Numbered from the stretch's first letter, positions 40,632-50,591 are shown. The stretch: DNA of 56,793 nucleotides from an uncultured Acidimicrobiaceae bacterium (GCA_903873395.1 CAIQOJ010000104.1:1-56793), one strand, 5' to 3'. Notes: a model not told the origin generated them from the sequence alone. A program made the numbers and translations.

Positions 40632-42023
40632 TCAGGTGCCGAGCAGCCGAGCCAATTCGGCTTGCACCTCGGCGACTCGCGCCGCGCACGAGGCCTCGTC
40701 AGGAGCCTCCACATTGAGGCGCAGCAGAGGCTCGGTGTTCGAGGGACGAAGGTTGAACCACCAGTCCCCTCGATCGACGGTGAGCCCGTCGAGTCGATCG
40801 GCCGTGCCCAGGGCACCGCCTGCCGCCTCGACTTCGGCCGCCATGAGTTCGACGGCACCGGCCGGGTCGGCAACCTCGGTGTTGATCTCCCCTGAGGCGG
40901 CGTAGCGCTGATAGGGGGTCAGGAGCGCAGAGAGCGGTTCGGTGGAGTTCGACAGAAGTTCGAGCACAACCATGGCGGCGATGATGCCCGAGTCGGCCCG
41001 GTAGTTGTCACGGAAGTAGTAGTGACCAGAGTGCTCGCCACCGAAGACCGCACCGGTCTCGGCCATGACCTGCTTGATGAAACTGTGGCCGACCTTGGTG
41101 CGCACACCTGTCCCGCCTCGCTCTGCGATCACCTCGGGCACGACCTTGGAGCAGATGCAGTTGTAGAGAACGGTGGATCCCGGGTTCTTCTCGAGCATGG
41201 AGGCTGCCACCAAGGCGGTGGTCAGGGACCCGGACACAGGTTCGGCACGCTCGTCGACCAAGAAGACTCGGTCGGCGTCACCATCGAAGGCGAGTCCGAT
41301 GTCGGCTCCCGACGCCAGCACGGCCCGCTGGAGGTCGACGAGATTCTCGGGCTGGATCGGATCGGCGGGGTGATTGGGGAAGTTCCCGTCGAGTTCGGGA
41401 TACATGAGTTCCACGTCGAAGGGCAGTCCTTCGAACACGGCCGGAGCCACCAGGCCACCCATGCCGTTGGCGCAGTCGGCCACCACCTTGAGCGGCCGGA
41501 GTGCGGTGGTGTCGACGAAGGACCGCACATGGTCTGCGTAGCTTTGGAGGACTGAGCGCTCCCCTATCGAGCCGAGCGCAGCCGGGTCAGCCTCAGGCGC
41601 ACCATTTCCGGCCCACTCTTCGAGCAGGGCTTCCGCTGTTGCTTGGATCTCAGCCAACCCGGTATCACGACCGATCGGGCGCGCCCCGGCCTGGCACAAC
41701 TTCAAGCCGTTGTACTGCGCTGGGTTGTGGGACGCAGTGAACATGGCCCCCGGCGCATCCAGGCTGCCGGCGGCAAAGTAGAGAAGGTCGGTCGACGCCA
41801 AGCCAAGATCGATGACGCTGGCGCCCGTGGAGCGGACTCCGAGGGCGAATGCCTCGGACAGTTCGACACCGGAGTCACGCATGTCTCGAGCCACAAGGAC
41901 GGTGGGCGCCCCAGTGAACTGGGCCACAGCAACGCCGATGGCCCGGAACTGCAGTGCATTGAGTTGCTCGGGGACGAGACCGCGCACGTCGTAGGCCTTG
42001 AAGACAGCAGAAAGTGAACCCAT
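40632..42023 (-). CDS. manB: Phosphomannomutase/phosphoglucomutase ManB
   Basis: A 463-residue alpha-D-phosphohexomutase converting mannose-6-P and mannose-1-P, the latter feeding GDP-mannose for mannosylation. The phosphoserine is S98 in TASHNPAQYNG, the metal site is FDGDADRVFL, the sugar loop is GGEHSGHYYF and the phosphate loop is RPSNTEPLLRL. Full length. First gene of a manB-Trm112-SIS run on the minus strand, the same pairing seen around mycobacterial manB. Confidence 0.95.
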   Translation of the reverse strand: MGSLSAVFKAYDVRGLVPEQLNALQFRAIGVAVAQFTGAPTVLVARDMRDSGVELSEAFALGVRSTGASVIDLGLASTDLLYFAAGSLDAPGAMFTASHNPAQYNGLKLCQAGARPIGRDTGLAEIQATAEALLEEWAGNGAPEADPAALGSIGERSVLQSYADHVRSFVDTTALRPLKVVADCANGMGGLVAPAVFEGLPFDVELMYPELDGNFPNHPADPIQPENLVDLQRAVLASGADIGLAFDGDADRVFLVDERAEPVSGSLTTALVAASMLEKNPGSTVLYNCICSKVVPEVIAERGGTGVRTKVGHSFIKQVMAETGAVFGGEHSGHYYFRDNYRADSGIIAAMVVLELLSNSTEPLSALLTPYQRYAASGEINTEVADPAGAVELMAAEVEAAGGALGTADRLDGLTVDRGDWWFNLRPSNTEPLLRLNVEAPDEASCAARVAEVQAELARLLGT

Positions 42024-42243
42024 GGGATCCCCATCCTAGGACACACCCCGGCTCGGCCCGAAGCCTGCACGTTCCCGAGGCGACAGAGCAAAGGCAGCGA
42101 GGCGGAAGTGTGGCGACGTCCCCGTGGGCGATCCACCTGATGGCAGAACGGACTGAAGACAGATCGGGCAGATGGAGGATCGGGCAGATGTCAGATTGGC
42201 TTGATGCCCGGGAGGGCGGAGGTTGGGGTGGAATGATCAACGC

Positions 42244-43887
42244 ATGCGGATGCGAGTACGTGGTGCCCGGTGGCGGAAAGCGTTACCGCTTGTAGTGGCA
42301 GCGGTGACTGTCGTACTCGGCGGTGCGGCTCTGGTCGGGGAAGGCCAGACGTCATCGGCAGGCCAGGCTTCGACCAGTCGTCCTCACCCACACGCCGCTA
42401 CAGGGGCCACTTCCGTAACCACTCCTCAGGCCACATCCCGGGCAACGCCCCTGTCCTCGGTACGGCCGACGAGTTCCCATCTGATTGTCGGCGTGGCCGA
42501 TGATGCAGCCACCGGTGGGTACTGGCTGGCAGCGACGAACGGAGGGGTGTTCTCCTTCGGGGCCCCGTTCTACGGTTCAGCTGGAGCGTTGTCGCTGACA
42601 TCACCCGTCATCGGGGTGGCAGCGCCGTCCTCAGGCACCGGCTACTGGATGGACGCTGCCGACGGAGGAGTGTTCTCCTACGGAAGTGCTCGCTTCTACG
42701 GGTCGATGGGCGCCACCCACCTCAACCAGCCGGTCGTCGGCATGGCCGCCGCCCCTGATGGCCAGGGCTACTGGTTGGTCGCCGCTGACGGTGGGGTCTT
42801 CTCCTTTGGCAGTGCTCGCTTCTACGGATCCATGGGGGGCACCCACCTCAACCAGCCGATCGTCGCCATGGCTACGGCCCCCGACGGTCACGGCTACTGG
42901 ATGGTGGCCGCAGACGGAGGGATCTTCTCGTTCGGCACGGCTCGCTTCGCTGGTTCCATGGGTGGCACCCCAATTGCCTCGCCGATGGTGAGCATGACTC
43001 CCGTCAGCGACCACGCCTACCGGATGGTGGCGGCCGATGGTGGCCTCTTTTCGTTCGGCGCCCCGTTCGCCGGTTCGGCCGTGGGTCACCTGGCCCGGGC
43101 TGCCGTGGCGATGTCGTCGCCAGCGGTCGGCTACCGGGTGATCTCCGCTGACGGCTCAGTCCTGTCGTTCGGTGGTGCCCCAGACTTGGGCTCGGTCTAC
43201 GTGCCGCCGCTGGTCGGCCAGACCGTGGCCATCGATCCAGGTCACAACGGCGGCAACGGCTCCAACCCGGCATTCATCGGCCGACCGGTCGACGGGGGCG
43301 GTTTCATTGAGTCGTGCGACACCGTGGGAACGGAAACGGCGTCGCAGTACAGCGAGCATGCTTTCAACTTCGACGTAGCCACTCGTCTGGCAACGGTGCT
43401 TCGAGGTGGTGGGGCCACCGTGGTGCTGACCCGCACGAATGACATCGGAGTGGGTCCCTGCGTGCCCAGCCGGGCTGCGATCGGCAATGCGGCCCGAGCG
43501 ACCGCCGCTATCTCCATCCATGGTGACGGTGGGCCGGTCACCGGCCGCGGGTTCCAGGTCATCGAACCCCTACCTGTCGTGAGTTCGATCAGTGACAACC
43601 GGGCCATCGTGCCCGCGTCGCTCCAGCTCGGCGCTTCCGTTCGGACTCACCTGGCGGCGGCCAGCGGTGAGCCAACATCGACGTACGCGGGTAGCGATGG
43701 CATCGTCCGACGGTCGGACCTCGGCGGACTGAATCTCTCGACCGTTCCCAAGGTGCTGGTCGAGTGCGCCAACATGCAGAACCCGGTCGATGCCGCCGCC
43801 ATGCAAGATCCGACTTGGCGTCAGCGTGCAGCCCAAGGACTGGCCGATGGCATCACCTCGTTCCTCGTGTCCCGAGAGATCCCCTAG
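42244..43887 (+). CDS. Secreted N-acetylmuramoyl-L-alanine amidase with 42-residue repeats
   Basis: A 547-residue exported cell-wall hydrolase. A membrane/signal helix lies at about residues 12-33 and a Ser/Thr/Pro linker runs to about 80. Then six repeats of about 42 residues begin near 92, 133, 175, 217, 258 and 296 with the pattern GYW-x-x-AADGG-x-FSFG. An Amidase_3 domain follows (about 325-547) with DPGHNGG, SEHAFNFD, ISIHGDGG and VLVECANM as metal and catalytic sites. The repeats are common on acidimicrobial envelope proteins and may bind cell-wall polymer. ATG 42244 is chosen over 42250. Confidence 0.9.
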   Translation: MRMRVRGARWRKALPLVVAAVTVVLGGAALVGEGQTSSAGQASTSRPHPHAATGATSVTTPQATSRATPLSSVRPTSSHLIVGVADDAATGGYWLAATNGGVFSFGAPFYGSAGALSLTSPVIGVAAPSSGTGYWMDAADGGVFSYGSARFYGSMGATHLNQPVVGMAAAPDGQGYWLVAADGGVFSFGSARFYGSMGGTHLNQPIVAMATAPDGHGYWMVAADGGIFSFGTARFAGSMGGTPIASPMVSMTPVSDHAYRMVAADGGLFSFGAPFAGSAVGHLARAAVAMSSPAVGYRVISADGSVLSFGGAPDLGSVYVPPLVGQTVAIDPGHNGGNGSNPAFIGRPVDGGGFIESCDTVGTETASQYSEHAFNFDVATRLATVLRGGGATVVLTRTNDIGVGPCVPSRAAIGNAARATAAISIHGDGGPVTGRGFQVIEPLPVVSSISDNRAIVPASLQLGASVRTHLAAASGEPTSTYAGSDGIVRRSDLGGLNLSTVPKVLVECANMQNPVDAAAMQDPTWRQRAAQGLADGITSFLVSREIP

Positions 43888-43894
43888 GTCAAAC

Positions 43895-43924
43895 TGGCCG
43901 CCTGTTCAGTGGCCTTCTGTTCAG
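43895..43924. repeat. 15-bp tandem duplication after amidase stop
   Basis: TGGCCGCCTGTTCAG and TGGCCTTCTGTTCAG are adjacent, beginning seven bases after the amidase TAG. Confidence 0.75.
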
Positions 43925-43984
43925 TTGACATTGGCATGACGTCCGCCGCCGTCTGGCTCACATCGGCTGCCTGATGCGTCAGCC

Positions 43985-44620
43985 TCAGTTGGACGAGGTG
44001 CTGCCACCGGCGAGCAGCCGGTTCACGTCTTCGGCCAAGGCGTCGCACATGTCGATGAGCAGGGCCATCCGATTGGCCAGACCATCTTCGGCGAGCAGGC
44101 GCTGTTGGTCGAGAGAGGTGAGCGGGGCCATGTCACACAACTCCCATCCGATCTGCTCGGGATGGCCAGTGAACTGCAACTGAGGCGACAGGGGTGGCAC
44201 ATCCTCAAGTTCAGACAGCAGCCAACGGAGCCGACGAACCGACGCCTCGGCGTTGACCAACACCGGCGAACAGTTGGCGCACGGACTCGGAGGAAGATCT
44301 TCCACCTCGGCTTGAGGGAATGGTGCATCAGGTAGCCACCCTTCGACCCGGATCCGACGCTGGCCGGTGGCCACGACCAAGAGCCGTCCCTCGTCGAGCT
44401 CGGCGACATTGTCGATACGGGCCACCGTCCCGACGTCGGTGCGCAGGTCGCCCCCGCCGACCTCCGAGCCGCGTGCGATCAACACGACGCCAAACTCCAG
44501 GCCACCGTCGAGGCAGTGGGCCATGAGGGCCCGGTAGCGGTCTTCGAACACATGGAGAGGAAGGCATGCCTCGGGAAACAGGACGGTTCCCAGCGGGAAC
44601 ATGGGCAGTGGGTACGTCAC
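43985..44620 (-). CDS. LON N-terminal substrate-binding domain protein
   Basis: A 211-residue protein consisting of only the Lon protease N-domain (PF02190). It starts LPMFPLGTVLFPEACLPLHV followed by FEDRYRALMAHCL, and a helical C-terminal part follows. There is no ATPase or protease domain. Such proteins occur alone in many bacteria with unclear roles (protein or peptide binding). It overlaps the large membrane protein gene by four bases (ATGA), so the two are made together. Confidence 0.88.
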   Translation of the reverse strand: MTYPLPMFPLGTVLFPEACLPLHVFEDRYRALMAHCLDGGLEFGVVLIARGSEVGGGDLRTDVGTVARIDNVAELDEGRLLVVATGQRRIRVEGWLPDAPFPQAEVEDLPPSPCANCSPVLVNAEASVRRLRWLLSELEDVPPLSPQLQFTGHPEQIGWELCDMAPLTSLDQQRLLAEDGLANRMALLIDMCDALAEDVNRLLAGGSTSSN

Positions 44621-47181
44621 TGTGCGAGACCCACGGTGTCCACGGGTTTCGGTGAACTACGTCGCCTGCGCTCAATGACGGCAACCGCCACAGCGGCAAC
44701 GATCGAGCCCAGGGTGATCACTCCCCCGAGCACGTCGGACGACGAGCGTCCATACGTCAGGCTGACGTCGTTTGCAGTGGGCACAACGACCATCAGATTG
44801 GGCGCCACTCGATAGGGGCCGGTGGCCCCGGTGGCCCGCCAGTTGGGGAAGTAGGAAGTACGGACTTCCACGGGAACCCCGATCCGGTCCACGTGGAACG
44901 AGATTCCTTCCGCCGTCTGGCTGATCTGGCTGACCTTGGCCGGCGGTTCGGCCACCCGCGGCGGGTTCGTCGCCCCAATCGGGACACGGGTCCACGCCGC
45001 AGGACCGTCGGCTGCAGGCACGATGCCCCACCTGCTCGGATCGTCATACCAAGCAACGCTCGGGTCCAACCAGTGTGACTGGTCAGCGCCGACGCCCTGC
45101 CACACCACCGGCTGCGCAGTCAACGGGGTAACGAGTTGTGAGTCGGCGATCCGGTAGAGCTTCCAGGTGGTGGACAGCGGCTGGCCGTTGTAGCTCGTTG
45201 CCCACGGCCCTGTCTGGGAGACGAGCGTGGCCGCAGGATCGGCATCGGCTGCTTGCTCCACCGAGGTGGATGACGCCAGGAAATAGCGCACCCCAAGCAT
45301 CTGGAGATGCTGGATGCCCAAAGGTACGTTGAGGCCTCCGTAAGGCAACCCGACGACGGCGTTCGATGACGTGACGGAAAGCTCGTTCTGGTTGATGAAG
45401 TGGAACGGCGTCGTGGACGAGGACTCGAAGAGCAGGCCTTCCATCGAGTCGATGCACCCGTTCGTCCAGTAGGGCAGCAGCATCAAGGCCATCGTCGTGC
45501 CAAACCGATTGAGCGATGGGTCGTACTCCCACATGGTCCGGCCACAACCCTCGGACAGGCCGGCATTGCGCATCATCTGAATGACAGCCTGATATTCGGG
45601 GTAGTCCGGCTTTCGTTCGTAGCCCGAGAAGTTCCACGCCGCCCAGTCGCTCGGGTGATTGGCCCCGGGCGTCACGCCGACCTTGGCCAGTGTGCTCACC
45701 GGCACGACCAGGGGTGGGATCACCACAAGAAAGGCGGCAGCCAACGCGATGAACGGCCCAGCCACCGATCCAGCAGGGGTAGGGGCGGGCACCGGACGCC
45801 ATGAGCGCCTGGTATTCCTCCCCGGCAGCCACGCACCGTCGTCAGCACCAACCGGTCGACTGCCTAGGGCAACCACCCATCGAGCCAGGCGTCGTCGGCG
45901 TGACCAGCGGGCCGCCGTAGCCACCACTTCAGCGAGGGCATACCCGGCGAGGAGGTAAAGGCACAGGAACCAGAACGGAAGGAACCGGACGTTGTAGAGC
46001 TTGCCGGCCGGATCAACGATGACGGCTGCAGCAGACAATCCCGCCATGATCACCAAGAAGAGGGCGATGCGGTTCCTCGTCAGCACCATCGCCACCAGCC
46101 CGACGAGGTCGCAGATCAGCACCCACCTGAACGAGCCCGGGAAAAGCAGGTGGGGATAGCCGAACACCTTGGTGTAACCCATGTTCGTCGTGTAGGCCTG
46201 ACCGGCAGCGAACGGAAGCAGCCACCAAGCCGTCAGGCCAAGACCGAGCACTCCAGCGACCACCCCCCAGCCCAGGCGCCGAAGCCAGCGGATTCGAGCC
46301 GCAGCGGCGGGCATCCGACGCCCGAAGGACCGGATGACATCGGCATCGAGAAGGAGCAGGACAACAGCTCCCGCCCCTGCGAAGAGGGCGGGAAGCAGGT
46401 GACAGAGGAGCGTGGCAGCAAAGAGGACAGCGGCCAGGGCTCGATGTCGATTCGAGCGCAGTCCTGCGGCGACCACGCCCAAGAAGAGCAGCGAGAACGA
46501 CAGGCTCAGCGAGTAAGAGAACTCTCCAGCGAGGGTCGACAACAGGTTGCCGCCATAGATGGAGAACGAAGGCTCGAACAGGAACGGCAGCGAGGCGGCG
46601 GCCAAGGCGGCCGGACCGGGACGGCGAAGGCCGGCCAGTCGACCGAAGGCATAGGCACTGACCGGGAGCGTCAAGGTGCCGAGCACTGTCACCCACTTGA
46701 ACGCCACTGCGTAGGGCATGACGGCATTGAGTCCCACGACGAGCATTCCAGGCAGTGGGAAGTAGAAGGTGTAGATGGGAAACCCGTCGTACCAACTCGG
46801 GTCCCACCCCGTGAGGCGCCACTGAGGCAGCAGGGTGTGCTCGAGCACGGAAGGCAGGGCGACATGGCCACCGGTATCGCCGCCGGCCGTCGTTGTGACG
46901 GCCACCAGCAAATCAGGGTGGAGTTGGATGAGAGCGACAAGGGTCACGGCGACGACCACAGCAAGGTCAGCCCAGGTCGGCCACGCCTGGCGCCTCATCA
47001 GTCGCTGCCCGAGCGAGTCCGGGGTGCGGGCGAGCACCGGTGCAGTCCCGGTCGATCCCTGATGATGATCATCATGGTGGCCGGTTCCAGGTTGCCTAGG
47101 TCCAGGTTGTCCTGCTCCGGATAGCTCGGCACCGGGTTGTTCATTATCCGATTGGGTGAGGTCTGCGACGCCGTCAGCCAT
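44617..47181 (-). CDS. Large multi-pass membrane protein, GT-C/PTPS-related type
   Basis: An 854-residue protein with about 11-13 membrane segments between residues 70 and 510, then a long extracellular domain (about 515-820) and a final helix (about 820-840). The opening segment (AGGDTGGHVALPSV, then DGFPIYTFYFPLPG) resembles the first loop of 6-pyruvoyl-tetrahydropterin synthase-related membrane proteins and GT-C glycosyltransferases. Transfer of a lipid-linked sugar across the membrane is plausible but not proven. The cytoplasmic N-terminus is acidic and His-rich (GHHDDHHQG). One base separates it from the CPBP protease gene upstream. Confidence 0.75.
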   Translation of the reverse strand: MADGVADLTQSDNEQPGAELSGAGQPGPRQPGTGHHDDHHQGSTGTAPVLARTPDSLGQRLMRRQAWPTWADLAVVVAVTLVALIQLHPDLLVAVTTTAGGDTGGHVALPSVLEHTLLPQWRLTGWDPSWYDGFPIYTFYFPLPGMLVVGLNAVMPYAVAFKWVTVLGTLTLPVSAYAFGRLAGLRRPGPAALAAASLPFLFEPSFSIYGGNLLSTLAGEFSYSLSLSFSLLFLGVVAAGLRSNRHRALAAVLFAATLLCHLLPALFAGAGAVVLLLLDADVIRSFGRRMPAAAARIRWLRRLGWGVVAGVLGLGLTAWWLLPFAAGQAYTTNMGYTKVFGYPHLLFPGSFRWVLICDLVGLVAMVLTRNRIALFLVIMAGLSAAAVIVDPAGKLYNVRFLPFWFLCLYLLAGYALAEVVATAARWSRRRRLARWVVALGSRPVGADDGAWLPGRNTRRSWRPVPAPTPAGSVAGPFIALAAAFLVVIPPLVVPVSTLAKVGVTPGANHPSDWAAWNFSGYERKPDYPEYQAVIQMMRNAGLSEGCGRTMWEYDPSLNRFGTTMALMLLPYWTNGCIDSMEGLLFESSSTTPFHFINQNELSVTSSNAVVGLPYGGLNVPLGIQHLQMLGVRYFLASSTSVEQAADADPAATLVSQTGPWATSYNGQPLSTTWKLYRIADSQLVTPLTAQPVVWQGVGADQSHWLDPSVAWYDDPSRWGIVPAADGPAAWTRVPIGATNPPRVAEPPAKVSQISQTAEGISFHVDRIGVPVEVRTSYFPNWRATGATGPYRVAPNLMVVVPTANDVSLTYGRSSSDVLGGVITLGSIVAAVAVAVIERRRRSSPKPVDTVGLAQ

Positions 47182-47182
47182 G

Positions 47183-48127
47183 TCAGGCAGGCCATCCGTG
47201 GGCCAAAGCCGGCACTACCGCCGTGGCTGCCAAGGCGAGCCCATTGAACGTGGCGTGGGCCACCATGTTCATCCCGAGTCGACCCGTGCGGTACGAGACG
47301 GCACCCAGGATGACGCCGAAGAGACTCAGGCCGAGGAGTTGCAGCGGCTCGTAGTGGGCAAGGCCGAATGCCACCCCACTCACCACTACGGCAAGCGCCG
47401 GTCCCACCCATCGGCCCCACGTCCCGAACAGCCGAGCCAGGGCACGCATCAACACGCCACGGAAGAAGAGTTCCTCAAAGAACGGTGCGCCAACCACCGT
47501 GCACAACGCAATGGCAACAAAGCCCACCCCGTGAGAACCACCGGTCAGTCGGTGGGCTGGCTCCGAGAAGCGCTGATCGAAATTATGAACGTGAGGCGCG
47601 ATGGGCACATACACCGCGACGACGAGGAGCTGGCCAACCAGGCCGATCGGAATTCCGATCAGGTCGGCCAAGCGGAACTGCAGACCCATGTCGGGCACCA
47701 ATGCTTTGGTGCCCCGCAGGCGACTGGCCAGGATGGCCGCCCCCAGGAAGCCACCCCACAGCCCAGCCAGCGTCGCCACAACAAACCACGTTGGGGGTTG
47801 TGCCAACTTGGACAACGCTGTCAGATCGTGGAATTGTCCCGCCAGCACAGCGGCGATCCCCACGGTGGCTGCGGCCAGCACCTGTCCGCCGAGGAACCCC
47901 AGTCCGGTGAACAGGAGCCACATCCACGCCGAAGGGCGATCGATCGGGGCCCCTCCGCTGGCCAGGACTGTTCCCAGCGTGGTGCGCTGCGTTGGGGAAT
48001 CGCCAGGCACATCGTCCTCGGACACAGGTTGCCCGCTACCAGAGTCTCCGCCAGCCCTTTGCCCTGAGTGGTCCTCCACCGTCTGGCCGTTGGGCAACGG
48101 TCGGGACTCGCCCGACTCCTGGTGCAT
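47183..48127 (-). CDS. CPBP-family intramembrane metalloprotease
   Basis: A 314-residue membrane protein with about eight helices. The glutamate motif is FFEELFFRGVLMRAL (EExxxR), followed by FGLAHYEPLQLLG and MVAHATFNGLA, the three conserved CPBP (Abi/CAAX) sites. I start at ATG 48127, with GGAG about ten bases upstream; ATGs at 48172 and 48166 remain possible, adding a charged N-terminus. Its stop is one base before the next ATG, so it leads a coupled operon with the GT-C-like and LON-domain genes. Confidence 0.85.
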   Translation of the reverse strand: MHQESGESRPLPNGQTVEDHSGQRAGGDSGSGQPVSEDDVPGDSPTQRTTLGTVLASGGAPIDRPSAWMWLLFTGLGFLGGQVLAAATVGIAAVLAGQFHDLTALSKLAQPPTWFVVATLAGLWGGFLGAAILASRLRGTKALVPDMGLQFRLADLIGIPIGLVGQLLVVAVYVPIAPHVHNFDQRFSEPAHRLTGGSHGVGFVAIALCTVVGAPFFEELFFRGVLMRALARLFGTWGRWVGPALAVVVSGVAFGLAHYEPLQLLGLSLFGVILGAVSYRTGRLGMNMVAHATFNGLALAATAVVPALAHGWPA

Positions 48128-48245
48128 TCCCCCGGTCACTCCACCACGATACCGATCGCTGCCCATGGTCATGCGGCACGGGCCCACGCCGGAGTTGACC
48201 GATGTTGCGACCGCCCGGCCGCTCAATGCCACGCGCCGAGAGAGT

Positions 48246-48318
48246 GGGTATCCAAGGGGGCGGGTGGGGGGGTATCCAGAGGGCGGGTGGCGGGTATCCA
48301 GGGGGCGAGTACGGGGGG
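48246..48318. repeat. G-rich 22-24-bp tandem repeat before ftsH
   Basis: Three copies beginning GGGTATCCA (48246, 48270, 48292), each followed by G-runs with short interruptions (for example GGGGGCGGGTGGGGGGG at 48256-48272), lie between the divergent CPBP and ftsH genes. TACGAT (48321-48326) just downstream could be the ftsH -10. Confidence 0.75.
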
Positions 48319-48388
48319 CTTACGATGAGTAGGACGCTGAAATAGGGCCGATGCCTCAGGCGCGACACCCGGCGCATACCATGGAGAC

Positions 48389-50545
48389 GTGACCCCGCCT
48401 ACGCCTGACAGCCCCAGCGGACCGAATCCGGCGCGTCAAAGCCCGGCCGGCCAGAACCGCAACCGTCTGATCATCTATGCCGTCATCATGGTCGTGGTGC
48501 TTGCCGTGATCGTGGCGCCGTCCCTGATCCATAAGGCCACCACCGAGGTCCTCCCCTACAACAACTTCTTGACCAAGGTCCAAGACAAGCAGGTCGCCAC
48601 CGCGACTATCGACCAGACCTCTGGCGTCATCACCGGCACACTCAAGGACGGCACCAAGTATTCGTCGCGTGGACCGGTCGTCGTGACCGACTCGGAACTC
48701 TCCGCACTCAAGCCACTGGGACCCAACCTCCACTTGGTGACTACGACGCCCAATCCGCTCGTCTCTCTGATCTGGTATCTGGTGCCGTTCGCCCTCATCA
48801 TCGGGATCTTCTTCTTCATCAGCCGCCGCGCCCAGGGCCAGATGGGGTCGATCATGTCGATCGGTCGGTCCAAGGCCAAGCTGTATTCAACCGAACGACC
48901 GTCTACGACCTTCGGCGATGTGGCCGGGTACGACGGGGTGAAGCTCGAGATCAGCGAAGTGGTCGACTTCCTCAAGACCCCGGCCAGGTTCAAGGAGATC
49001 GGCGCTCGGATCCCCAAGGGCATCCTGCTTGTCGGTCCTCCCGGCACGGGAAAGACCCTCCTTGCTCGGGCTGTTGCTGGCGAGGCTGGCGTGCCCTTCC
49101 TCTCGGTCAGTGGTTCGGACTTCATGGAGATGTTCGTCGGCGTGGGTGCCTCCCGTGTGCGTGACCTATTCGCCACCGCCCGCAAGCAGGCCCCTGCCAT
49201 CGTCTTCATCGACGAAATCGACTCCATCGGTCGAAAGCGCGGCGCAGGATTAGGCGGCGGGCACGACGAACGCGAGCAGACGCTAAACCAGATGCTCTCC
49301 GAGATGGACGGCTTCGACCCCACTGAAGGCATCGTCGTCATGGCGGCCACCAACCGCCCCGACATCCTGGACGCCGCCATCCTGCGTCCGGGTCGCTTCG
49401 ACCGCCAGATCGTCGTGCCCCTGCCCGACCTGGACGAGCGCCTTCCGATCCTGCAGGTCCACTGCAAGGACAAGAGGGTCGACCCCACAGTGGATTTGGG
49501 CAAGGTCGCTCGAGGCACTCCGGGCATGAGCGGTGCCGATCTGGCCAATCTGGTCAATGAGGCGGCCCTCCATGCCGTTCGGCGTGGCTCACAGGTCATC
49601 CAGAACGAGGACTTCGAAGCATCCCGGGACCGTGTACTCATGGGCCAGCGCCGTGAGAGCCTCGTGCTCTCCGGAGCCGAAAAGGAGCGCGTTGCGTTCC
49701 ACGAAGGTGGCCATGCCGTCTTGGCCTATGTGTTGGCCGATGCCGACCCGGTGCACAAAGTCACCATCCTTCCGACCGGCATGGCTCTAGGCGTCACGAT
49801 GCAGTTGCCCATGGAAGAGCGCCACATCCACCCTCGCCAGCACATTGAGGACTCGCTCGCCGTCCGCATGGGCGGCCGAGCCGCCGAGCTCCTCGTCTAC
49901 GGCGACCTCTCCACCGGCGCGAGCAACGACTTGGTGGGCAATACCGAGTTGGCCCGCAAGATGGTGCGCGAGTGGGGCATGAGCGACAAGATCGGCCCGA
50001 TGGCTTGGGGATCCCAAGGTCAGGTCTTCCTTGGCGAGGACCTGATGCACACCCGGGACTACTCCGAGCACACCAGTCAGGTCATCGACGATGAGGTCGA
50101 GCAGATCCTTCGTGCCCAAGAGCAGCGGGCATTGGAGATCCTGGCCAGGCACCGAGGCGGCCTTGATGCTGTCGCTCGGGCGCTCCTCGACGAGGAGACG
50201 ATCGATGGAGAGACCGTCGGCCGGCTAGTCGATACCGCCTACGGTCGGCCGGTGCATGCACCAGGTGTGAAATCCGTCCCGCCGATCTTTGTGGCCAGTC
50301 AGCATGGACCCACCGGAACAGTGGATGCTGACGGACCGCCATCTGATGGCACGGCAACAGCCGGGCCGATGCCGGTCCCGACGGCCGGACAGGTCAGCGC
50401 CGCTGCACCAGGATCCATGGCGAACGCTACGGACGAGACACTCCCCTCGGGCGACAAAGCGTCGCCCGAGCGGTCACCGTCACCGGCGCCATGGACGGCC
50501 CAGCAGCAGCCGTGGCCACCACCCCAGCCACCAGCCTCCAGCTGA
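48389..50545 (+). CDS. ftsH: ATP-dependent zinc metalloprotease FtsH
   Basis: A 718-residue membrane-anchored AAA+ protease that degrades damaged or regulatory proteins. Two helices (about 25-47 and 121-143) flank an extracytoplasmic domain. Walker A is GPPGTGKT (from residue 216), the SRH is [20 protein letters not shown], and the zinc site is H438-EGG-H442 with a later Asp. The last 90 residues are Pro/Ala-rich and non-conserved. The GTG start at 48389 overlaps an ATG-led three-codon ORF (48381-48392). Confidence 0.96.
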   Translation: MTPPTPDSPSGPNPARQSPAGQNRNRLIIYAVIMVVVLAVIVAPSLIHKATTEVLPYNNFLTKVQDKQVATATIDQTSGVITGTLKDGTKYSSRGPVVVTDSELSALKPLGPNLHLVTTTPNPLVSLIWYLVPFALIIGIFFFISRRAQGQMGSIMSIGRSKAKLYSTERPSTTFGDVAGYDGVKLEISEVVDFLKTPARFKEIGARIPKGILLVGPPGTGKTLLARAVAGEAGVPFLSVSGSDFMEMFVGVGASRVRDLFATARKQAPAIVFIDEIDSIGRKRGAGLGGGHDEREQTLNQMLSEMDGFDPTEGIVVMAATNRPDILDAAILRPGRFDRQIVVPLPDLDERLPILQVHCKDKRVDPTVDLGKVARGTPGMSGADLANLVNEAALHAVRRGSQVIQNEDFEASRDRVLMGQRRESLVLSGAEKERVAFHEGGHAVLAYVLADADPVHKVTILPTGMALGVTMQLPMEERHIHPRQHIEDSLAVRMGGRAAELLVYGDLSTGASNDLVGNTELARKMVREWGMSDKIGPMAWGSQGQVFLGEDLMHTRDYSEHTSQVIDDEVEQILRAQEQRALEILARHRGGLDAVARALLDEETIDGETVGRLVDTAYGRPVHAPGVKSVPPIFVASQHGPTGTVDADGPPSDGTATAGPMPVPTAGQVSAAAPGSMANATDETLPSGDKASPERSPSPAPWTAQQQPWPPPQPPASS

Positions 50546-50591
50546 GTCTCCCGGCTTCCACCTGAGTCTCCCGGCTTCCACCTGAGTCGCC
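50542..50591. repeat. 20-bp tandem duplication across the ftsH stop
   Basis: CTGAGTCTCCCGGCTTCCAC occurs twice exactly in tandem (50542-50561 and 50562-50581), with a partial third copy to 50591. The first copy contains the ftsH TGA. Confidence 0.85.

Noticed and set aside
46150-47124. Plus-strand 324-codon open frame
   Set aside because: Antisense to the large membrane protein; composition (Gln, Glu, Gly, Arg) is that of a shadow frame.
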